Assembly: GCF_001855385.1 (NCBI RefSeq)
Contig: NZ_MKIE01000004.1
Coordinates: 62,001 to 126,000 of the forward strand
Length of the DNA: 64,000 bases
Reading direction: 5' to 3'
From: Andreesenia angusta
Lineage (GTDB): Bacteria > Bacillota > Clostridia > Tissierellales > Gottschalkiaceae
A program made the position numbers and the translations under genes. Numbering within the stretch: the stretch's first letter is position 1; the number at the start of each line of letters is the position of its first letter. Positions 8,628-17,082 of the stretch are shown here, one piece after another. The notes beneath the pieces are model-generated. The model was not told the DNA's origin and made no database searches. It saw only the letters and a program-made list of their open reading frames with translations.

Positions 8628-9263
8628 CTATACAGTTCCATTATAATACAAGCAGTATTTTTTTACATCACATTCTTCGCAAAGCGGGTTTCTGGCTTTG
8701 CAGACCCTTCTCCCGTGAAGTACAAGGAGATTGTGCGAAAGGCTCCAGCTTGACTCGTCTATCTGCTCCATAAGGGAGAGCTCTGTCTTAAACACATCGC
8801 TTTCATTGACTATGCCTATTCTGTTTGAGACCCTGAACACATGTGTATCTACAGCTATGGCGTTTTTCTTAAAGGCATTGCTGAGTATCACATTTGCAGT
8901 CTTCCTTCCGACTCCTGGAAGCTTCATAAGCTCTTCCCTTGTCTGCGGAAGTTCGGAACCATACTCGTTGTAGAGTATCCTGGCGCTCTCTAGTATATGT
9001 CTACTCTTGTTCCTGTAGAAACCTGTGCTCCTTATCTTCTCGCCCAGCTCCGACTCACTCAAGCTTAAGTAGTCCTCCGGCTTGTTGTACTCTTTGAAGA
9101 GCTCTGCTGTAACTTTGTTCACCCTCACATCGGTGCACTGCGCCGAAAGTATAGTCGCCACCATAAGCTCAAATGGCGTGCTGTAGTTTAGCTCGCACTC
9201 CGCATCCGGGTAGTTCTGGTGTAGTATCTCCAGCACCTTTTTCACCTGTTTTTTGTCCATCAT
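8628..9263 (-). CDS. nth: Endonuclease III
   Basis: This DNA glycosylase/AP lyase of base excision repair removes oxidised pyrimidines. The helix-hairpin-helix LPGVGRKTANV contains the catalytic Lys and VDTHVFRVSNR the catalytic Asp. The C-terminal 4Fe-4S cluster pattern C-x6-C-x2-C-x5-C is complete (CKARNPLCEECDVKKYC). Length of about 211 residues is typical. The third Met codon (9263) was chosen because AGAGG is eight bases upstream; the first ATG at 9269 is too close to it. It overlaps or abuts queG. Confidence 0.95.
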   Translation of the reverse strand: MMDKKQVKKVLEILHQNYPDAECELNYSTPFELMVATILSAQCTDVRVNKVTAELFKEYNKPEDYLSLSESELGEKIRSTGFYRNKSRHILESARILYNEYGSELPQTREELMKLPGVGRKTANVILSNAFKKNAIAVDTHVFRVSNRIGIVNESDVFKTELSLMEQIDESSWSLSHNLLVLHGRRVCKARNPLCEECDVKKYCLYYNGTV

Positions 9264-9268
9264 ATGCA

Positions 9269-10399
9269 TTACCTCTCTTCTAAATAGTTGTGTATATCCC
9301 TGTATTCACCTTCAAGCTCCTTGTCCAAAAGCTCTCTGTTTTCCTCTATATAATTTGCTGTGCCCTCAAAGTCCAGCTTCATAAGAGACCATAGGGCGTA
9401 CTCTTTTATAATTTTGCTCTGATCCTTTAATAGTGGTCTTATAACCTCGACATAGCTTCTGTCCCCTGAATTTCCAAGCGCTATTATGGCATTTCGCTTG
9501 AGTATGTTTTTGCCTCTCCAGCCCGACGATGTCTTGCCGTATGTCTCTTTGAACTCCCTGTTTGTCATGGACAGAAGCTTTTGAATATCCACTCTAGTAG
9601 AGTGCTCAAGCCCTAGGCCTTCAGCTGACATGAAGTTTTCAGCTCTGCAATGCTTGGCTTTTTTGTTTTTAGGGCAGGCGTTTTGGCATACGTCGCAGCC
9701 GTAGATTTTAAATCCCATCTTCTCTCTCAGCTCAAAAGGTATCTTCAGCTTTGTCTGAGTTAGATAGGCTATGCAGCGCCTGGGATTCATGGTGTAGTCG
9801 CCCTGAATCGCATTTGTCGGGCAGGCCTTCACGCATATCTCGCAGCTTCCGCATCCGTCTTCCAGCTTTGTTCCACACTCAAGCTCAAGCGTAGTCAAGA
9901 TATAGCCCAGAAAAATGCGAGATCCTAGCTCCGGGTTTATTATGCTGGTGTTTTTTCCAAAAAAGCCTATCCCAGCCGCGGCCGCTATTTCCCTGTCGAG
10001 CAACGGAGATGTGTCGACTCCTATATAGTATTTTGAAGGGTGTTCCGCCACTATGCTCTCCATGAGCTTTTCGGCCTTTTCCCTGACCACTCTGTGGTAG
10101 TCTTCTCCAACTGCTGACACAGACATCACACCACGCAGTATTCCGCCACTGTCCCTGCCAGAAGCTCTCTTTAGATTGTATGAAACAGCTACGGCTATTA
10201 TGGAGCTGTAGTCTTCAAGCAGTTTTTCCGGCCTTGTCCTGTCCTCTATATCGCTGTGCTCAAACTCGAGCTCCCAGCCTATTCGCCTTCTCTCTGCAAG
10301 AATGTCCAGTATCCGCATTCTGTCGTAGCCTCGGGCGATCCCCAAATCGTCTATCCCAATGCGCTCCGCCTCCGCTCTTATCTTGTCTTCTATCCTCAA
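9269..10399 (-). CDS. queG: Epoxyqueuosine reductase
   Basis: This cobalamin-dependent 4Fe-4S enzyme performs the last step of queuosine synthesis in tRNA anticodons. The two ferredoxin-type clusters are visible as CGSCEICVKACPTNAI and CDVCQNACPKN. HEAT-like helices follow at the C-terminus (NAIIALGNSGD), as in the Gram-positive form. A GTG at 10408 is only one base from the AGGAG ribosome site, so the TTG at 10399, ten bases away, is the more likely start. The stop codon overlaps the beginning of the nth region. It is divergent from rodA. Confidence 0.93.
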   Translation of the reverse strand: MRIEDKIRAEAERIGIDDLGIARGYDRMRILDILAERRRIGWELEFEHSDIEDRTRPEKLLEDYSSIIAVAVSYNLKRASGRDSGGILRGVMSVSAVGEDYHRVVREKAEKLMESIVAEHPSKYYIGVDTSPLLDREIAAAAGIGFFGKNTSIINPELGSRIFLGYILTTLELECGTKLEDGCGSCEICVKACPTNAIQGDYTMNPRRCIAYLTQTKLKIPFELREKMGFKIYGCDVCQNACPKNKKAKHCRAENFMSAEGLGLEHSTRVDIQKLLSMTNREFKETYGKTSSGWRGKNILKRNAIIALGNSGDRSYVEVIRPLLKDQSKIIKEYALWSLMKLDFEGTANYIEENRELLDKELEGEYRDIHNYLEER

Positions 10400-10502
10400 A
10401 TTGCACACACTCCTTTGGTCCTATATACCATTATACTCCAAAACACCGCCCTCACCAAACCCTTAGTTGTCATAAAAGCTATACCTTTCACGTTGAACTG
10501 TA

Positions 10503-10511
10503 TGTTATAAT
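10503..10511 (+). promoter_or_regulatory. Extended -10 promoter for rodA
   Basis: TGTTATAAT is an extended -10 element (TGnTATAAT) about 40 bases before the rodA ATG. No good -35 box is seen at 17-18 bp. Confidence 0.5.
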
Positions 10512-10550
10512 ATTTCTATCTTAAAAGACGAAAGAAACGAGGTTTAATAA

Positions 10551-11663
10551 ATGGAAAATAGAAAAAAAAGGTTTTTTAAGCAATTTGACTCGACTCTTTT
10601 TTTCACTGTCATCTTGCTCTCTATATTCGGAATAATAGCCATAGGTTCCGCAACTGCGTCTAACAGTTCGGGAAGTCTTCCCTATATAAGGACTCAGCTT
10701 GTATCTACAATTCTGGGGCTTTTAGCTGTTTTTCTGATAATGAAAATAGACTATGAGATACTGGGCAAATTCTACATCCCAATATACGTCGTCTCCATAG
10801 TGCTGCTGTCTCTTACTTTTTTCTTCGGTACAGGCGGAGAGGAGTGGGGTGGCGAAAGCTGGGTCAGAATAGGTCCTGTAGGATTCCAGCCAGCCGAGAT
10901 AGTTAAGATAGGTGTCATAGTATCTATCGCGAAGCTGATAGAGGTCAATCAGTACAGATTGAGCGAACCTCTAGTTTTTTTGAAGATAGTGGCATTTGCT
11001 GGGTTGCCTATCTTTTTGATACTGCTTCAGCCCGACTTCGGAACAGCCATGGTCTACGTTTTCTTCACAGGCGTTATGCTGTTTATAGCGGGACTCGACC
11101 TCAAGTACTTTCTGGTGTCGATAGGGGCGCTTGTGCTGAGTTCGCCTCTGCTCTGGCTTTCTCTAGGCGATTATCAGAAGAACAGGATACTCAACTTGCT
11201 AGACCCTTCAAGGGACTCTCAAGGTTCTGGATATCAGGTTCTTCAGTCCAAGATAGCCATAGGCTCTGGAAAGATTTTCGGCATGGGCTTCTTAAACGGA
11301 AACCAAACACAGTACGGCTTTCTGCCTGAGAAACACACAGACTTTATATTCGCAGTTATAGGGGAGGAGTTCGGCCTCCTTATAGGTCTAGTGGTCATAG
11401 GGCTTATGTTTCTGCTGCTATACAGGCTTGTGATAATCTCTAAGAGTTCTAGGGATATGTTCGGATCTCTTATAGTTGTAGGAGTTGCAGCCATGATGTT
11501 CGTGCATATAGTGGAGAACATAGGCATGACCATGGGGATAATGCCTGTTACAGGTATACCTCTTCCTTTCCTTAGCTACGGTGGTACTTTTCAGCTTACA
11601 AATATGATCGCCATAGGACTAGTGCTCAACATAAGCTTGAAGCGAGACAACTTAAGTTTTTAG
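10551..11663 (+). CDS. rodA: RodA/FtsW-type SEDS peptidoglycan polymerase
   Basis: This 370-residue polytopic membrane protein belongs to the SEDS family of glycan-chain polymerases, which work with class B PBPs in wall elongation. Recognisable segments are GFQPAEIVKIG, LLQPDFGTAMVYVF, YQVLQSKIAIGSG, FLPEKHTDFIFAVIGEE and the C-terminal GIPLPFLSYGGT. The short N-terminus and overall length favour RodA over FtsW/SpoVE, though sequence alone does not settle that. GAGG lies upstream of the ATG. It stands alone on the plus strand and ends at a shared terminator. Confidence 0.9.
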   Translation: MENRKKRFFKQFDSTLFFTVILLSIFGIIAIGSATASNSSGSLPYIRTQLVSTILGLLAVFLIMKIDYEILGKFYIPIYVVSIVLLSLTFFFGTGGEEWGGESWVRIGPVGFQPAEIVKIGVIVSIAKLIEVNQYRLSEPLVFLKIVAFAGLPIFLILLQPDFGTAMVYVFFTGVMLFIAGLDLKYFLVSIGALVLSSPLLWLSLGDYQKNRILNLLDPSRDSQGSGYQVLQSKIAIGSGKIFGMGFLNGNQTQYGFLPEKHTDFIFAVIGEEFGLLIGLVVIGLMFLLLYRLVIISKSSRDMFGSLIVVGVAAMMFVHIVENIGMTMGIMPVTGIPLPFLSYGGTFQLTNMIAIGLVLNISLKRDNLSF

Positions 11664-11682
11664 TTTTTAAATTAAATAAGCA

Positions 11683-11719
11683 ATTAAAAAGAGGAGATCG
11701 ATTGATCTCCTCTTTTTAA
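11683..11719. terminator. Bidirectional terminator between rodA and the GerMN lipoprotein gene
   Basis: The symmetric stem AAAAAGAGGAGATC / GATCTCCTCTTTTT has A-runs on the left and T-runs on the right. It can stop the convergent rodA and minus-strand transcripts. Confidence 0.85.
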
Positions 11720-12327
11720 TTATCTACATTGTTTCCCACGTCTTCCGCAGTCAACGGATATCCTATTTCAATATGCCCCATAAGCGAGTCCCTTTTCTCT
11801 CCATCTACAAGAAACTGAACCCTCTCTATTCCGTCTAGAGCAGTGAGCGACATGACTACAGAGTCTATCAGGAAGCTCTCCTCCATTCCAGATCCCATCA
11901 GGTTTTCACTTGAGATGTCTACGATGGCCATATCGCCTTCTACAGTCACGCTGTGAACCACTATATCTTCCCTTATGGCTTTTCTGTACTCTTGATTTCC
12001 AGTTTCCTGCTCTTTAAGCTTGTCTATGACTATCTCTTCTGGATTTTTGTCTGCATTTTCTTCCACTGGAACCTCTACAAGAGCCGTGGCATCCTGATTT
12101 GGAACATATACCTTTATAGGCTTCTCCGCTTCTGCTTGTCCGTCTTCAGTTTCTTTAGTTTCTTCAGGCTCTGCGCTCTCCGCTTTCTCTTCAGAGCTTT
12201 CTTCGGAGCTATCTGCAACTACGCTCTCTTCAGCTTTTCCAGTGCCTTTCTCCTCGCTTCCCGAACAGCCTGAAAGTACCGCTCCCAAAGTCAGAAGCCC
12301 TATCACCAATGCCGCCAGTCTTTTCAT
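11716..12327 (-). CDS. GerMN-domain lipoprotein
   Basis: This protein of about 203 residues has a lipoprotein signal (MKRLAALVIG... with lipobox LSGC), a Ser/Glu-rich linker, and a C-terminal GerMN domain (from about residue 80; VDISSENLMGSGMEES, SLTALDGIERVQFLVDGE). GerMN proteins are envelope lipoproteins; GerM in spore formers affects germination and wall assembly. The ATG at 12327 follows AAAGGGG and is the only start that gives a sensible signal peptide; the open frame extends about 30 basic residues further upstream without support. It follows the small acidic lipoprotein gene by 16 bp. Confidence 0.85.
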   Translation of the reverse strand: MKRLAALVIGLLTLGAVLSGCSGSEEKGTGKAEESVVADSSEESSEEKAESAEPEETKETEDGQAEAEKPIKVYVPNQDATALVEVPVEENADKNPEEIVIDKLKEQETGNQEYRKAIREDIVVHSVTVEGDMAIVDISSENLMGSGMEESFLIDSVVMSLTALDGIERVQFLVDGEKRDSLMGHIEIGYPLTAEDVGNNVDN

Positions 12328-12343
12328 AAAATCGATCCCCTTT

Positions 12344-12541
12344 CTAGTCTTCGCTTTCGTCTTCCTCTTCGTCATTGTTTTCTTCGCCGTCGTCTGAGTT
12401 TTCCTCGTCTTCCTCGCCACCGTTTTCCTCTACAGGGCTTTCCTCGCCCCCTATTATCTCGTTCACGGTGCCTCCTGCACATCCTGAAAGCAGTACTCCG
12501 GTCGTCAAAGCTATTGCTGCCAAAGCTTTAAATCTCTTCAT
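12344..12541 (-). CDS. Small acidic lipoprotein
   Basis: This 65-residue protein starts with a clear lipoprotein signal (MKRFKALAAIALTTGVLLSGC), giving Cys about residue 21. The rest is a short spacer and a very acidic tail of mostly Glu, Asp and Asn. The N-terminus resembles that of the following GerMN lipoprotein, so it may have arisen by partial duplication. It overlaps the end of the pseudouridine synthase gene by four bases (ATGA type). No family was recognised. Confidence 0.65.
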   Translation of the reverse strand: MKRFKALAAIALTTGVLLSGCAGGTVNEIIGGEESPVEENGGEEDEENSDDGEENNDEEEDESED

Positions 12542-13518
12542 ATCAGAAGTTCCTCCTCTATTCTCTTCATATTTCCCTTAAGCTCAGATACGAACTCCTT
12601 TCCATTTAGATACTCTAAACTTCCAGAGAGTCCATCTAGCCTAAGCCTGTATGCGTGCAGATACTGGCTGTCCAGCCCGTACCTCTGCCTGAGCTTCTTG
12701 TTTTCCTCGCTGTTGCCGTACTTTCTGTCCCCTATTATCGGGTTCCCCTTTGAGGCAAGGTGCGCCCTTATCTGATGCGTCCTTCCAGTTATAAGCTCCA
12801 CCTCTAGAAGGCTGTACCTGCCGTTCGACTTCACCGGCCTTATGACCGTGACTATCTCTTTCTTGCTATCCCCAGGCCCTCTGCTGACTGAAACCATGTT
12901 TCGAGACTCGTCTTTTTCTAGGTAGTCCCTCAGCTCCATTTCCCGGTCCACTCTTCCAACAACTATGCACCTATAGAACTTGTCTATCTTCCTATTTTTT
13001 ATAGCTTCGTTCACGCACTTCAGCGTCTCGTAGTTTTTAGCCCCTATCAAGATGCCGCTTGTGTTTCTGTCGAGCCTGTTGCATATGGACGGTGTAAAAG
13101 CCTTCTCTAGCCTAGGCACGTATTCTCCCTTGTGGTAGAGATAGCTCACCAGCTGGCTGACTATGTTCTCTTCCTTGTAGTCTCCTTCGGCGCTGTGTGA
13201 AAGCACGCCTTTGGGCTTGTCTATCATTATGATGTTCTCGTCTTCGTAGATTATGTCAAGCTTCACATTCTCTAGGACCTCTTTTTCATCTCGCTTGAAC
13301 TTATCTATAGTCTCGTCTGCAAGGTACATAGTCACTATGTCGCCCTCTGATATCATGTCCTCCGGGTTTGCCCTCTTGCCGTTTAGTTTTATCCTCTTCT
13401 TGCGGAGCATCTTGTATATATAGCCCTTTGTAGCATTGGCCATGTATTTTTTTAAAAACCTGTCTATCCTCTGTTCGCTTTCGTTTTTTCCAACCTTTAT
13501 CTCTTTCAAAATCTTCAA
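12538..13518 (-). CDS. RluA-family rRNA pseudouridine synthase
   Basis: This 326-residue enzyme has an N-terminal S4 RNA-binding domain (about residues 15-80) and a RluA-type catalytic domain with NRLDRNTSGI (catalytic Asp), followed by ELITGRTHQIRAHL and the PIIGDRKYG motif. It converts uridines in 23S rRNA to pseudouridine; the exact target (RluC- or RluD-like) cannot be assigned. It is followed with a four-base overlap by the small lipoprotein gene. Confidence 0.9.
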   Translation of the reverse strand: MKILKEIKVGKNESEQRIDRFLKKYMANATKGYIYKMLRKKRIKLNGKRANPEDMISEGDIVTMYLADETIDKFKRDEKEVLENVKLDIIYEDENIIMIDKPKGVLSHSAEGDYKEENIVSQLVSYLYHKGEYVPRLEKAFTPSICNRLDRNTSGILIGAKNYETLKCVNEAIKNRKIDKFYRCIVVGRVDREMELRDYLEKDESRNMVSVSRGPGDSKKEIVTVIRPVKSNGRYSLLEVELITGRTHQIRAHLASKGNPIIGDRKYGNSEENKKLRQRYGLDSQYLHAYRLRLDGLSGSLEYLNGKEFVSELKGNMKRIEEELLI

Positions 13519-13578
13519 CCTTCCTTTTATGTCTCTAGACTCAATTATAGCATATCATAACTCCAGTATCTAAAAAAG

Positions 13579-13608
13579 TTGAAACTTGCGTCTATCTTGT
13601 GGTATCAT
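13579..13608 (+). promoter_or_regulatory. Promoter for the MltG-like gene
   Basis: TTGAAA and TATCAT are separated by 18 bp, about 30 bases before the ATG at 13640. Confidence 0.6.
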
Positions 13609-13639
13609 TTATCTGTACAACGAACTGGAGGCGAAATAA

Positions 13640-14101
13640 ATGAGTAAATTCAGTGAAAAGGTAAAGGACTTTCTGTACGATGCAACCGACTACGTTCTAA
13701 TAGTAGCCATAGTGCTGGTTGTCTTCGTGGTCATAACTTGGAGGCTTGACGTCCTTTTTGCCAAAAACACAGATAAAACTGACAGCAACAAAGCAGCCGT
13801 AGAAGAAGACGTAGACAAGAACTCAGACAATAAAGAGGATGCAGATAAAGACAGCGCTGCAGACAGCCCTGAAAAAGAGCCAGCTGCACCTGAAAAAATC
13901 ACTTTTGAAATACCGGAAGGCTCGCTTCCACCTACAGTCGCAAATATACTGTTTGAAAAAGGGCTTATCGAAGACAAGGTGACTTTCCTTCAAAAGTCAA
14001 GAGAGATGGAGCTCGACACAGCTTTTAGATCGGGAACTTATGAAGTTGACGCTGATATAAAAGACGAGGATTTGATCAAAACTATAGCTAGACAAAATTA
14101 A
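13640..14101 (+). CDS. Short MltG/YceG-like membrane protein without catalytic domain
   Basis: This 153-residue protein has a short cytoplasmic N-terminus, one transmembrane segment (about residues 18-36), and an acidic low-complexity linker. The C-terminal domain (about 90-153: ITFEIPEGSLPPTVANIL, GTYEVDADI) resembles the LysM-like substrate-positioning part of the endolytic transglycosylase MltG. The MltG catalytic region with its Glu is missing, so it cannot be an active transglycosylase. Such stubs occur in clostridia and their role is unknown. It has its own promoter and terminator. Confidence 0.7.
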   Translation: MSKFSEKVKDFLYDATDYVLIVAIVLVVFVVITWRLDVLFAKNTDKTDSNKAAVEEDVDKNSDNKEDADKDSAADSPEKEPAAPEKITFEIPEGSLPPTVANILFEKGLIEDKVTFLQKSREMELDTAFRSGTYEVDADIKDEDLIKTIARQN

Positions 14102-14127
14102 AAATCCGGCAGATGCCGGATTTTTTC
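14101..14127. terminator. Terminator between convergent genes
   Basis: AAAATCCGGC AGAT GCCGGATTTTTT forms a perfect stem with flanking A and T runs. It serves the plus-strand MltG-like gene and possibly the minus-strand gene that ends at 14127. Confidence 0.88.
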
Positions 14128-14684
14128 TATTCGTCCCAGTATTTTTCGTTTATATACTCGTCTATCACAGACTTTCTCGTCTCGTTCTTGAATATCTTGG
14201 CCTTTTCAAGCTCCATCAGCAGCCATTTGCTCTTGGAGTGAAACACGGCGAATTCGTAGTCGTTCAAGACTATTTCATACAGCTTGTCTTTCAAGAAAGG
14301 AGAGTTCACTTCGATGTAGTATGCCTCAGTATTTTGAAAATTGAGGTGTTCCAACAGTTTCAGCACGGTATTGTCTTTCTTGTGATAATACTGATTTGTC
14401 TTTTCCACATAGTATCTCTTCTTGCTGTAGCTCTTTCCGCCACCCTTTATCTCCGACGCCATCATCTTGTAGTACTTGGCTATGGAGTTATAGTACTGAT
14501 AGTTATAAATTCCCTTTTCATAGCTGTTTATCTCGAAGAATGGCTTTACTTCAGATTTCTTGACATAGTTGAAATTTTTCTTTAAAAACTCTTTCTTGCT
14601 TATCACTCCGTCTCTGTAGTCCACTATAAGAGAATCTCTGTTCTCAAAAAACTCGTCAAAAATATCTTTTTCTACAGTTTCCAT
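14127..14684 (-). CDS. Conserved clostridial hypothetical protein (Tyr/Lys-rich)
   Basis: This 185-residue soluble protein starts METVEKDIFDEFFENRDS and is rich in Tyr, Lys and Glu. It has a central block KKRYYVEKTNQYYHKKDN and no signal, membrane segment or catalytic motif. It resembles an uncharacterised clostridial family (possibly DUF6648), but I cannot confirm that. It is transcribed after pssA in the same direction with a gap of about 35 bp. Confidence 0.6.
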   Translation of the reverse strand: METVEKDIFDEFFENRDSLIVDYRDGVISKKEFLKKNFNYVKKSEVKPFFEINSYEKGIYNYQYYNSIAKYYKMMASEIKGGGKSYSKKRYYVEKTNQYYHKKDNTVLKLLEHLNFQNTEAYYIEVNSPFLKDKLYEIVLNDYEFAVFHSKSKWLLMELEKAKIFKNETRKSVIDEYINEKYWDE

Positions 14685-14720
14685 AATTTAAAAACACCCT
14701 ATCTAAATCTAATTTTAATA

Positions 14721-15236
14721 TTACCTTTTCTTTAACCTTATCTTTGTACTTACCATCGAATAAGCCAAAAACAGCACCATCGCAATTATAACTGTCGAGT
14801 TAATCTCATACTTCAGCAAGTAAAGCGATATTATAGAAACTATCCCTCCGGCAAGCGTTATAGGTATTCCCACGTACACCCCTTCGAATGAAGTCACGTT
14901 GTACCTCGCAAGCCTATAAGCGCCTGAAACAGCATATACAACTGTAAGCGCAGTTCCTATCATGCCTAAATCATACAGACGTATATTCCATATGAGCATT
15001 GCAGGAGCAATGCCGAAAGATATAAGATCACACAGTGAATCCAATTCCTTGCCTATACTACTAGTCGCATTGAACCTTCTAGCCAGCATGCCGTCAAACC
15101 TGTCAAACAGACCAGCTGCCAGAATCAGCAGTGCCGATATATAGAATTCCCCATGGAACATATTTATGATGGCTAGGACTCCAAGCCCTAAATTCGACAT
15201 GGTAAACAGGTTTGGAATTTTGCTCTTGATAGTCAT
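14721..15236 (-). CDS. pssA: CDP-diacylglycerol-serine O-phosphatidyltransferase
   Basis: This integral membrane enzyme makes phosphatidylserine from CDP-diacylglycerol and serine, leading to phosphatidylethanolamine. The CDP-alcohol phosphotransferase signature D-G-x2-A-R-x8-G-x3-D-x3-D is complete (DGMLAR ... G ... D ... D, about residues 43-65). Several hydrophobic helices follow, and about 171 residues suits the Gram-positive PssA. The ATG at 15236 (MTIKSKIPNLFTMSNLG) was chosen because AGGAG is seven bases upstream; the longer frame has no ribosome site. Confidence 0.88.
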   Translation of the reverse strand: MTIKSKIPNLFTMSNLGLGVLAIINMFHGEFYISALLILAAGLFDRFDGMLARRFNATSSIGKELDSLCDLISFGIAPAMLIWNIRLYDLGMIGTALTVVYAVSGAYRLARYNVTSFEGVYVGIPITLAGGIVSIISLYLLKYEINSTVIIAMVLFLAYSMVSTKIRLKKR

Positions 15237-15302
15237 TTTCCAACTCCTCATCTCACTTCTCTTTTCTACCAAACTCATTATACCCTAAACATCCCTTTTT
15301 TT

Positions 15303-16025
15303 CTAGTCTCTTATCTCCAGCAGCTCCACTTCCTCGTCGGTAAGCTCCCTGTACTCTCCTAGCTCCAGGCTTTCGTCAAGCGCAAGTCCGCCCATATATA
15401 TCCTTTTTAGGTAGACCACCCGCTTCCCTACAGACTCGAACATCCTCTTGACCTGATGGTACTTGCCCTCGTATATCTCGAGCTCTATCTTGGAAATCTC
15501 ACCCGACTCCAGAATCTTTAGCTTGGCCGGCATTGTGATGTAGCCATCTTCAAGCTCCACCCCTTCTGCAAAGTCCTCTATGTCCTCCTCGGTCACCACA
15601 CCCTCGACCTCGGCGTAGTAGCCTTTTTTCACATGCTTTTTAGGTGATAGTATCCTGTGCGCCAGCTGTCCGTCGTTTGAAAGCACCAGAAGCCCCTCTG
15701 TGTCCTTGTCCAGCCTTCCAAGCGGAAACGGCTCGAACACTCTGTCCTCCGGCTCCAGCAGGTCTAGCACAGTCTCGTGCATACAGTCCTCTGTGGAGGA
15801 TATATAGCCGTCTGGCTTGTTCATCATAAGGTATATATACTTTCTGTACCTTACTACTTCCTCCCCCACCTCTATTACCGAACTCTCCGGATCGAACTTA
15901 TGCGAAGAGTCCTTCACTATCTCTCCGTCTATCTTTATTATCCCAGTCTTTGCAAGCGACTTTATCTCTTTTCTGCTGCCGTAGCCTAAGTTTGCAAGTA
16001 CCTTGTCTAGCCTCTCTTTTTTCAA
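15303..16025 (-). CDS. RsuA/RluB-type pseudouridine synthase
   Basis: This 240-residue protein has an S4 domain (MKKERLDKVLANLGYGSRKE) and a catalytic domain with PLGRLDKDTEGLL, whose Asp is the nucleophile, and the C-terminal EGKYHQVKRMFESVGKRV typical of the RsuA family. It modifies 16S rRNA (RsuA position 516) or 23S rRNA (RluB/E/F); the target is not determined. It lies 12 bp after the radical SAM gene and precedes pssA. Confidence 0.9.
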   Translation of the reverse strand: MKKERLDKVLANLGYGSRKEIKSLAKTGIIKIDGEIVKDSSHKFDPESSVIEVGEEVVRYRKYIYLMMNKPDGYISSTEDCMHETVLDLLEPEDRVFEPFPLGRLDKDTEGLLVLSNDGQLAHRILSPKKHVKKGYYAEVEGVVTEEDIEDFAEGVELEDGYITMPAKLKILESGEISKIELEIYEGKYHQVKRMFESVGKRVVYLKRIYMGGLALDESLELGEYRELTDEEVELLEIRD

Positions 16026-16037
16026 ATCCTTCTCTCC

Positions 16038-16991
16038 TTATCTAAAGCGACTAAGCGCCTTTCCATTCAAATAGTCAAATCTCTTGCCCTGGTATGAATT
16101 CCTGCTCTCCATAGTCTCCAGTATCTCGTCTTTCACCTTCCACCAGCTTGTGTTCCAGTTTACAAACAGAGTGTTCTCCTCCGGGGCCCTGCCTATAAGC
16201 CTCTGCATAGCTATTTCCGGGTCAAGATGCTCCAGAAAAGCCATGACACGCTCTATATACTCTGTCTTTGAGATCATCTCAAATTCTCCTCTCTCGTACA
16301 TATGTCCAAGCGCAGTTCCCTTGACTATGTAGAGGGCGTGGAGCTTTATCTCTTTTACGCCAAGCGCAGAGACTATCTTGGCCCCTTCTACAATGTCCAC
16401 CATCTCATCCCATGGGAAGTTGAGTATCATATGGACGCAGGAGTTGAAACCGTACCTGTTTATCCTCACCATGGCGTCTATAAACTCAGCAAGGCCGTGA
16501 CCCCTGTTTATCTTTGCAAGCGTGCGGTAGTTTATCGACTGAAGGCCCAGCTCTATAGTTATGTCCACGCCGTACATTTCCTCCACAGTTTTAAGGTAGT
16601 CCAGGTATTCGTCGCTCACACAGTCCGGCCTAGTGGATATGGATATCCCCACTATGTCTTCTCCGATGGCTTGCTCCACGCAGCGCTTAAAGTCCTCCAG
16701 ACTCATATATGTGTTGGTGAAGTTCTGGAAAAAGGCTATGTACTTTTTCGCCTTGTACTTTTTCGCTATATGCGCCTTATTTTTAGAAAGCTGCTCTCTT
16801 ATCTCCATGTAGTTTGGCCTGTTTTCAAAACTGCCTCCCTCTTCTCCGCAGAATATGCAGCCTCCCGTACCTACGCATCCATCTCTGTTCGGGCAGGTCA
16901 GCTCCAAGCTTACAGGCAGCTTGTAGACCTTCTCTCCGTACTTATCTCTTAGATATTCAGAGTAGACTCTGTAGTATTTGCTCTCTTCCAT
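16038..16991 (-). CDS. Radical SAM protein of the TIGR01212/YtqA family
   Basis: This protein of about 317 residues begins MEESKYYRVYSEYLRDKYG. Its iron-sulfur Cys motif is of the family type (TCPNRDGCVGTGGCIFC near residue 30), and SISTRPDCVSDEYLDYL and ELGLQS follow. The family is conserved in Firmicutes; its substrate is unknown, with RNA modification often suggested. The ATG at 16991 has AGGGG six bases upstream; the longer frame to 17063 has no support. It is downstream of the his operon terminator, on the same strand. Confidence 0.85.
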   Translation of the reverse strand: MEESKYYRVYSEYLRDKYGEKVYKLPVSLELTCPNRDGCVGTGGCIFCGEEGGSFENRPNYMEIREQLSKNKAHIAKKYKAKKYIAFFQNFTNTYMSLEDFKRCVEQAIGEDIVGISISTRPDCVSDEYLDYLKTVEEMYGVDITIELGLQSINYRTLAKINRGHGLAEFIDAMVRINRYGFNSCVHMILNFPWDEMVDIVEGAKIVSALGVKEIKLHALYIVKGTALGHMYERGEFEMISKTEYIERVMAFLEHLDPEIAMQRLIGRAPEENTLFVNWNTSWWKVKDEILETMESRNSYQGKRFDYLNGKALSRFR

Positions 16992-17060
16992 AAAACGCCC
17001 CTCGCTTATCTTTTCTCTGTATATACTACCACAGTTTAAGCACAAATTCACTTTTAAAGA

Positions 17061-17082
17061 CAAAAAAAGAGGCCTAGGCCTC
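17061..17082 (-). terminator. Terminator of the histidine operon
   Basis: On the minus strand the perfect palindrome GAGGCCTAGGCCTC is followed by TTTTTTT. It starts directly after the hisIE stop codon. Confidence 0.85.
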
